Shown here: in pieces, positions 6,309 to 10,330 of the stretch
Position numbering within the stretch: position 1 is the first letter of the stretch
How the letters are laid out: every line of letters begins with the position of its first letter
Origin: an uncultured Panacagrimonas sp.
GTDB taxonomy: Bacteria; Pseudomonadota; Gammaproteobacteria; Nevskiales; Nevskiaceae
DNA: 10,330 bases
Reading direction: 5' to 3'
Assembly (NCBI GenBank): GCA_946481265.1
Contig: CAMLNE010000135.1
Span: forward strand, 1 to 10,330
Translations under genes and position numbers: made by a program
Notes under the pieces: model-generated
The model's input: the letters and a program-made list of their open reading frames with translations, nothing else
Databases searched by the model: none
What the model was told of the DNA's origin: nothing

Positions 6309-7025
6309 ATGCGACTGAACAAGTTCATCAGCGAGACCGGCGTGTGCTCGCGCCGCGAGGCGGACGCCTGGATCGACGCCGGACGCGTGAATGTCAACGG
6401 ACAGCGCGCGGAGCTCGGCACGCGGGTGGCCGAGGGCGACAGCGTGACGGTGGACGGCCGGCCGGTCGGCGCCCGTCGCGCGCCGGTGTATATCGCGCTG
6501 AACAAGCCGGTGGGCATCACCTGCACCACCGAGCGCCACGTCAGCGGCAACATCGTCGACTTCGTTGGCCACCGCGAACGCATCTTCCCGATCGGTCGCC
6601 TGGACAAGGAATCCGAAGGGCTGATCCTGCTGACCAACCAGGGCGACATCGTCAACGAGATCCTACGCGTGGAGAACGCGCACGAGAAGGAATACCGGGT
6701 CACCGTCGACCGACCGATCACCGAGGCCTTCGTCCAGGGCATGTCCGGCGGCGTGAGGCTGCCCGAACTCGAGGTGACCACCCGGCGTTGCCACCTCGAG
6801 GTGCTCGCGCCGCGCGTGTTCCGCATCATCCTGACGCAGGGCCTGAACCGGCAGATCCGGCGCATGTGCGAGGTGTTCGGCTACGACGTGCGCCGCCTGC
6901 AGCGCGTGCGCGTGGTCAATGTCGAGCTCGGGATCCTCAAGGTCGGCCGCTGGCGCGATCTGACGCCGGCAGAGCTGGCCGGGTTGCTGCCGAAGCGGTT
7001 CGGCGGATCGCCCGAAGCCCGCTGA
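6309..7025 (+). CDS. rluF: 23S rRNA pseudouridine synthase RluF, 238 aa
   Basis: RluF isomerises U2604 of 23S rRNA (and, in E. coli, U35 of tRNA-Tyr) to pseudouridine in the cytoplasm. An S4 RNA-binding domain occupies residues 1-50 (RLNKFISETGVCSRREAD at the start). The catalytic domain follows, with IALNKPVGI (62-70), NIVDFV (81-86), the active-site motif GRLDKESEGL containing Asp99, HEKEYRVTVD (125-134) and the RluB/E/F-type GLNRQIRRMCEVFGY (178-192). The match to E. coli RluF extends over nearly the whole protein; the long basic C-terminal tail of the E. coli enzyme is missing, so the protein is about 50 residues shorter. ATG 6309 is chosen because RLNK directly follows it, as in homologues. 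It has no Shine-Dalgarno and may depend on translational coupling to the monooxygenase stop 7 nt upstream. Confidence 0.95.
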   Translation: MRLNKFISETGVCSRREADAWIDAGRVNVNGQRAELGTRVAEGDSVTVDGRPVGARRAPVYIALNKPVGITCTTERHVSGNIVDFVGHRERIFPIGRLDKESEGLILLTNQGDIVNEILRVENAHEKEYRVTVDRPITEAFVQGMSGGVRLPELEVTTRRCHLEVLAPRVFRIILTQGLNRQIRRMCEVFGYDVRRLQRVRVVNVELGILKVGRWRDLTPAELAGLLPKRFGGSPEAR

Positions 7026-7089
7026 CCGGCTCCAGGCGGTAGCCCGCACGAAGTCCGGGAAGCGTTCCTTCCGGTGCGCCCCCCTGTTC

Positions 7090-7651
7090 GGCAAGCTGCC
7101 CTTCATCGACGACAACGGCACGGTCCTGGCGGATTCGACCCCGATCATCGAGCACCTGCGGCGCCTTTACGGCGATGCGCTCGGCGTCGGTGTGACGCCG
7201 CGCGAGTCGGCCACGATGCTCGCATTCAACCGGCTCATCGACGATCACCTCTACTGGATCACGGTGATCCAGCCGCGATACTGCGACGAGGGCGATTGGC
7301 AGCGCTACCTGCGCCTGATCGTCGGCAGCGAGGACATTTCGCCCGAAGTCCAGGCCTTCGGCGACGCCTGGCGCGCGCGTTCTCAACGGCTACAACACTG
7401 CGGGCTGGACCCGCCTGTCACCCGAGACGCTTTACGCGCGTGCGCGCATGGATATCGACGCGCTGAGCGACCAGCTGGGCGAGCGACCCTTTTTCATGGG
7501 CGACGAGCCGCGCTGGATCGATGCCTCGGTGCTGTCGATCCTGTGGCACATCATCGACGCGCCGTTCTCGTTCGATACGAAACAGCACGGGAAGACGAAA
7601 GGGAATCTGCTGGCGTACATGGAGCGGATGAGGGCGCAGTTCGGGATATGA
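7090..7651 (+). pseudogene. Glutathione S-transferase-like gene (metaxin/FAXC type), N-terminus missing and frameshifted
   Basis: In one frame from 7090 the sequence reads GKLPFIDDNGTVLADSTPII and continues with EHLRRLY through FGDAWRAR at 7380. In the next frame it continues from about 7379 as VLNGYNTAGWTRLSPETLYA to RPFFMGDEPRWIDASVLSIL and ends at the TGA 7649-7651. GKLPFI...DST.II.HL is the end of a GST thioredoxin fold, and FFMGD.P..IDA is the GST C-terminal helical domain. The first ~45 residues with the Cys/Ser active-site region are absent; before 7090 the frame runs into rluF with no GST-like sequence. The frame change falls in a CG run at 7372-7379. Restoring one CG unit (tgg cgc gcg cgc gtt ctc) rejoins the two halves as WRARVLNGY. 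A sequencing error could explain the shift but not the lost N-terminus. The family is known for detoxification or unknown roles. Confidence 0.85.
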
Positions 7652-7672
7652 GGTTCGCACGGCGCCGCCGAA

Positions 7673-7801
7673 GGAGGGCTGGAAGCCGTGAAGTAGCATC
7701 TCAAGAACGTCGACGGGAAGCTCGGCGTGTCGCGCAGGACGCCGGCGGTTCACCGGGCGCGCCAGCTGGACCTGATCGAAGACCGAACGGACCCGCCCTG
7801 A
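7673..7801 (+). pseudogene. Relic of a LuxR-type helix-turn-helix regulator, C-terminal end only
   Basis: In the frame of 7652 the sequence reads EAVK, stop (TAG 7694-7696), then HLKNVDGKLGVSRRTPAVHR and ARQLDLIEDR before TGA at 7799-7801. This is the DNA-recognition helix and last helix of a LuxR C-terminal domain (PF00196), usually TVKWHLKNIYGKLGVSxRTxAVxRAxxLGL. The TAG stands exactly where the family has Trp (TGG), and the usual Tyr after KN(I/V) is Asp (TAC to GAC). Nothing resembling the first HTH helix or any N-terminal domain remains upstream; the preceding sequence runs straight into the tail of the GST relic. This is therefore a fragment, left after deletion and then further mutated. 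A MalT- or NarL-type regulator is the likely ancestor, but the fragment cannot tell which. Confidence 0.75.
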
Positions 7802-7837
7802 CGGCCGGTCCGGTGCGCGTGGCGGTCGGCCGGCGTC
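7800..7837. terminator. Weak stem-loop past the P450 stop
   Basis: GACG (7800-7803) pairs with CGTC (7834-7837), and CCGG (7805-7808) with CCGG (7830-7833), with one bulged G. It starts 4 bp past the minus-strand stop at 7841. It is imperfect, has no T-run, and is listed because the other minus-strand genes also have stem-loops at this position. Confidence 0.25.
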
Positions 7838-7840
7838 GAC

Positions 7841-9052
7841 CTACCAGACCAGCGGCAGGTCCAGGATTTTCGCGACGGTCCCGCCGGCTACGGGAATCGT
7901 CGCGCCGGGTGCGACGGCGAAGTCGGGGATGCGCCTGAGCCACTCCTGCAGGCCGATGACGAGTTCGTTGCGACCCAGCACCGCGCCCGGGCAGCGGTGT
8001 GGACCGTTGCCGAAGGTCAGGACCCGGTCGATCCGGCGATTCCAGTCGACCTCCAGGGGACGCTCGTGGATCGATTCGTCGAGATTGAAAAAGGCGGTCG
8101 GGATGGCCACCATCTCGCCCTGGCGAAGCGACACGCCTTGGTAATCCATGTCGACACGAACCTGCCGCACCATCACGACCACCGGAAAGCGGCGCACCAG
8201 CTCCATCGCCGCGATGGGGATCAGGTCCGGGTTCTCGACCAGGGCGCGCCGATGCTGCGGGTTCCTGGCCAGGAACAGCATCACGAAGCTGAACAGCGAT
8301 GACACGGTGTCCAGGCCGGCGCCCATGATGTGGATCGCGGCGCCGAGGCATTCGGCCGCGGTGATCGGCCGCCCGCAGATGACCGCGTTGGCGGCGCGGC
8401 TCAGCAGGTCCTCGCCGGGCCGGCCGCGCCGGCGGCTGAGGTGCGGCTCCAGGTAGGCGGCGAGCCGTCCGAGGGCGTCGACGCGGTGGTCCGGATCGGC
8501 ATCGCGCGTGGCGATGTCCGCCAGGCGACCGAGCTGCTCGCGATCGACGACCGGCAGCTCGACCAGGTCGAGAAAGACGGTGAGCGGCAGCACATCGGCG
8601 AACTCCGATATGAAATTGCAGCCGCCGTGGGTTGCCAGCTTCCCGGCGAGATCGATGGCGAGCCGACGTACGAACGGCGACTTGCCGGCCACGATCCGCG
8701 GCGACAGGCCGGCATTCAGGAACGCGCGGAACGGCTGGTGCTCCGGTGGATCGAGCGTGAAGGCGCCCATCGGCACCTGGTCGGGCGCGGCCGGCACGAA
8801 GTAGTGGCGCGAACTGAAGCGCGCGTGATCGGCGTAGAGGTCATGGACGTCGCGGCCGCGCACCGCGATCCAGTGCCCGCCGTGATGCGGCGTCCACACC
8901 AGCGGGTGCGGCGTCGCCCGCTGGAAATCCACGAACGCCTGGTGAAAGGCCTCGGCGTCATGCGTCGGCTGGTAGACGTCGAAATCCACGACCAGGTGGT
9001 CTGGAACGCCGGCGGGTGGAGCCTGCCGGTCCATGATCGATGCGTCGCCCAT
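7841..9052 (-). CDS. Cytochrome P450, P450cam-like (CYP101-like), 403 aa
   Basis: A soluble haem monooxygenase that should hydroxylate a small hydrophobic substrate using electrons from a ferredoxin and its reductase. Visible landmarks: I-helix oxygen-activation motif GAGLDTV (244-250, acid/alcohol pair D248-T249), ExxR in MELVRR (E284, R287), and the haem loop FGNGPHRCPG (347-356) with thiolate Cys354. Resemblance to Pseudomonas P450cam runs end to end: VPDHLVVDFDVYQP (16-29), GGHWIAVRG (58-66), FSS (79-81), DPPEH (101-105), NGRPIT-like CGRPIT (226-231), WLRRIPDF (371-378) and the terminal LPLVW. The loop that carries camphor-binding Tyr96 in P450cam differs (DQVPMGAFTLDPP), so the substrate is probably not camphor. 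The start at ATG 9052 is fixed by GAGGAG at 9065-9060. No redox partner gene lies nearby. It is divergent from an AraC regulator, its likely controller. Confidence 0.95.
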   Translation of the reverse strand: MGDASIMDRQAPPAGVPDHLVVDFDVYQPTHDAEAFHQAFVDFQRATPHPLVWTPHHGGHWIAVRGRDVHDLYADHARFSSRHYFVPAAPDQVPMGAFTLDPPEHQPFRAFLNAGLSPRIVAGKSPFVRRLAIDLAGKLATHGGCNFISEFADVLPLTVFLDLVELPVVDREQLGRLADIATRDADPDHRVDALGRLAAYLEPHLSRRRGRPGEDLLSRAANAVICGRPITAAECLGAAIHIMGAGLDTVSSLFSFVMLFLARNPQHRRALVENPDLIPIAAMELVRRFPVVVMVRQVRVDMDYQGVSLRQGEMVAIPTAFFNLDESIHERPLEVDWNRRIDRVLTFGNGPHRCPGAVLGRNELVIGLQEWLRRIPDFAVAPGATIPVAGGTVAKILDLPLVW

Positions 9053-9059
9053 GGCGATT

Positions 9060-9065
9060 CTCCTC
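9060..9065 (-). promoter_or_regulatory. Shine-Dalgarno of the P450 gene
   Basis: GAGGAG on the minus strand, 7 nt before ATG 9052. It decides the start at MGDASIMDRQ over the internal ATG seven codons later. Confidence 0.75.
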
Positions 9066-9098
9066 GGTACGGGTGTCGTGGCACCGGACCCCGGTACC
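9066..9098. repeat. Imperfect inverted repeat in the P450 leader
   Basis: GGTACGGGT (9066-9074) faces ACCCCGGTACC (9088-9098), with a further GGTG/CACC pairing inside. It directly precedes the P450 Shine-Dalgarno, so if transcribed it would form a hairpin in the 5' leader or it may be part of an operator. Confidence 0.4.
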
Positions 9099-9114
9099 CA
9101 CGCGTCTGGAGCAT

Positions 9115-9130
9115 GGCGGCGCCCGCCGCC
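9115..9130. repeat. Inverted repeat GGCGGCG-CC-CGCCGCC
   Basis: A perfect 7-bp stem with a 2-nt centre in the divergent P450/AraC intergenic region. In DNA this GC-rich it may be coincidental, but it lies in the P450 upstream region and could be an operator or leader hairpin. Confidence 0.4.
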
Positions 9131-9136
9131 TCGGAG

Positions 9137-9163
9137 TTGCCAATTGGCGCGCGGTAGTTGGCA
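9137..9163. promoter_or_regulatory. Candidate operator for the AraC-family regulator
   Basis: The perfect 10-bp palindrome GCCAATTGGC (9139-9148) is followed by a further TTGGC (9158-9162), 14 bp after the previous TTGGC start. There are thus three TTGGC/GCCAA half-sites within 27 bp, in the most AT-containing part of the 148-bp divergent region. Two same-direction half-sites are what AraC proteins commonly bind. Assignment is inference; no convincing sigma-70 promoter could be fixed beside it. Confidence 0.45.
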
Positions 9164-9200
9164 GAATGCGCGGGCTGCGTCCCGCGTCCCGCGAGGTCAT

Positions 9201-10235
9201 ATGCCTGGATCCCTGGTCAGAAGCGTCATCCTGAGCGGCGCCGCCGAGAAGATCCGCGACGCCGGCAGACAGCCTGCCGCGATCGCGAGGGCGGCCGGTG
9301 TTCCTCCGATGGCACTGCGGGATCCCGACCTGCTGATCAGCGGCCGCGCTCTGATGGCGTTTTTCGAAATCGCCGCGCGGGTCTGCCGCCGGCGCAACTG
9401 GGGACTGGAAATGTCGGTCGGCGCCCGCCTCGCGGCGGTGGTCGGTCCGCTGTGGGTGCTGCTGCGCAATGCGAGATCCGTTCGCCAGATGTGCGCCGAC
9501 CTCGCGCAGAACTACGACCTCTACACCAGCGCCGCGCTGATGCACTTCGAACCCTGTGCCGGAGGCGCCGTCCTGGACTGGTCGGCCGCCGCCGGGCAGG
9601 CGGACAGCGAGGTGCAGATCGCGGAGTTCGCGCTGGGCACGATTCTCAACGAAATCCGTTCGCACGGGCCGCCGGGCTGGACGCCGACGGCGGTGTGGTT
9701 CCGCCACGAAGCGCCGCGCGACCTTCGCCTGCATCGGCGGCTGTTCGGACCCCACCTGCGGTTCAACGGCGAGCGCAACGCGATCCAGTTGGACGACACG
9801 ATCCTCGACTGCCCGTTGCGAGGCGGCGTGTCGCGCAACCGCACGCTGGTCCGCGATGTGCTCCGCTTCGAGGAAGACCTGCAGGTCACCGCGACGGCCC
9901 CGCAGGTGGAGGGCGTCGTGCGCGCGCTGCTGCCGTTCGCGCCATGCGGCGTCCGGGAGGTCGCCCGTGCGATGGGCGTGTCGGTCCGTTCGCTGCAGGA
10001 GCGCCTGCAGGCGGCCGGCTACAGCTTCCGGTCCATCAAGGACGCTGTGCGTCGCGACCTTGCGGGCAAGTACCTCAAGCACTCACGGATGAGCGCCACC
10101 CAGGTCGCCGGACTGCTCGGATATGCCGACCTCACCTCCTTCAGCCGTTCGTTCCGCCGCTGGCACGGGCGGAGTGTCCGCATGACGCGAGGCCTGGATG
10201 GACCGGCGCCTTCGGCTGGCGGTCGCCGCCTGTGA
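9201..10235 (+). CDS. AraC family transcriptional regulator, OruR-like, 344 aa
   Basis: A DNA-binding regulator with two domains. Residues 1-195 match the N-terminal 'arabinose-binding domain' type found in OruR-like AraC proteins: AAEKIRDAGRQPAAIARAAG (14-33), LLISGRALMAFFEIAAR (44-60), LGTILNEI (145-152), WTPTAVWFRHEAP (160-172). Residues 236-330 form the two-helix-turn-helix AraC domain: VREVARAMGVSVRSLQERLQ (251-270) is the first HTH and SATQVAGLLGYADLTSFSRSFRRWHG (298-323) the second, the better-conserved one. The usual GxSPxxYR end of the domain is replaced by GRSVRMTR. ATG 9201 is chosen because GAGG (9193-9196) precedes it and homologues start near here; the frame is open further upstream into the P450 gene. 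It probably controls the divergent P450 in response to the P450 substrate or a derivative, by position alone. The 14-residue Gly/Pro/Arg tail is probably unstructured. Confidence 0.93.
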   Translation: MPGSLVRSVILSGAAEKIRDAGRQPAAIARAAGVPPMALRDPDLLISGRALMAFFEIAARVCRRRNWGLEMSVGARLAAVVGPLWVLLRNARSVRQMCADLAQNYDLYTSAALMHFEPCAGGAVLDWSAAAGQADSEVQIAEFALGTILNEIRSHGPPGWTPTAVWFRHEAPRDLRLHRRLFGPHLRFNGERNAIQLDDTILDCPLRGGVSRNRTLVRDVLRFEEDLQVTATAPQVEGVVRALLPFAPCGVREVARAMGVSVRSLQERLQAAGYSFRSIKDAVRRDLAGKYLKHSRMSATQVAGLLGYADLTSFSRSFRRWHGRSVRMTRGLDGPAPSAGGRRL

Positions 10236-10278
10236 CATCGCCGTTTTCTCCTCCGGCCTGCTGGGTGGTCCGGCGCTA

Positions 10279-10330
10279 GGGCCTGTTAACGCTATTTCGG
10301 TCACTGCGGCGGAGGTCGCTTTGGCGCAGC
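10279..10330 (+). mobile_element. Possible left end of an insertion sequence, cut by the window edge
   Basis: After the regulator the sequence changes to GGGCCTGTTAACGCTATTTC, preceded by CTAG (10276-10279). A GGG/GAG-plus-CTGTT start next to a TA or CTAG target is typical of IS5-family elements. No transposase sequence is visible before the edge, so the call rests on the terminus pattern alone, which I recognise only from general knowledge. Confidence 0.3.

Noticed and set aside
5467..6318. Plus-strand 283-codon frame inside the monooxygenase gene
   Set aside because: Shadow frame: Gly/Arg/Ala-rich translation with no motif, wholly within a gene whose own frame is well conserved.
4217..6865. 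882-codon open frame on the minus strand opposite the monooxygenase and rluF
   Set aside because: It is fully antisense to two genes with clear family matches. Long antisense frames are common in high-GC DNA, and the translation has no recognisable motif.
7192..7938. 248-codon frame as one intact protein
   Set aside because: Only its first ~60 codons are GST-like. After the CG run at 7372 it leaves the GST frame and becomes Arg-rich nonsense that overlaps the P450 3' end.
8330..9157. Plus-strand 275-codon frame opposite the P450
   Set aside because: Antisense shadow of the P450, which has haem, ExxR and I-helix motifs in its own frame.
1..10330. CRISPR array, toxin-antitoxin, defence or phage module
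   Set aside because: Looked for regularly spaced repeats, small overlapping gene pairs and nuclease/helicase/integrase motifs; none was seen in any part of the window.

Overview
The window is about 70% GC over most of its length and reads like chromosomal DNA of a high-GC proteobacterium. A gammaproteobacterium near the Xanthomonadales is my best guess, from RluF, the OruR-type AraC regulator, the encoded tRNA CCA and overall composition; no rRNA or other decisive marker is present. It looks like an accessory-rich stretch: few operons, frequent strand changes, several small hydrophilic proteins, and at least two decayed genes.

Layout. 1-739: visibly less GC-rich at its left side, with only a broken minus-strand frame (2-425), an apparently gene-free stretch and a perfect-but-for-one-base 2x16 bp tandem repeat (671-702). 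740-964: small acidic-to-neutral hypothetical protein. 1056-1862 (minus): NUDT19-like Nudix hydrolase. 2014-2090 (minus): tRNA-Arg(TCG) with its own -10 box. 2244-3131: short-chain dehydrogenase of the YghA / general-stress-protein type with the N-terminal extension. 3219-4866: four small proteins on alternating strands, each with a clear Shine-Dalgarno; one (4089-4508) belongs to a recognisable conserved family of unknown function, the others are unrecognised and look disordered.

4964-7025: a flavin-dependent monooxygenase of the NtaA/SnaA/DszA family followed 7 nt later by rluF (23S rRNA pseudouridine synthase). 7090-7801: gene graveyard, with a metaxin/FAXC-type glutathione transferase lacking its N-terminus and frameshifted by loss of one CG unit in a CG run, then the last ~45 residues of a LuxR-type helix-turn-helix protein with a TGG-to-TAG stop. 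7841-9052 (minus): a cytochrome P450 closely resembling P450cam (CYP101-like). 9201-10235: an AraC-family regulator divergent from it, with a 148 bp shared intergenic region that holds TTGGC half-sites. The last ~50 bases look like the start of an insertion sequence.

Working together: the P450 and AraC regulator are most simply read as a catabolic gene and its regulator; ferredoxin and reductase partners are not in the window. SDR plus small hydrophilic proteins resemble the general-stress clusters of soil bacteria. No CRISPR, toxin-antitoxin, phage-defence or secretion system was found, and I do not see a convincing wholly new multi-gene system; the best leads are the divergent P450/AraC unit with its operator, the small-protein cluster, and the decayed GST/LuxR segment.
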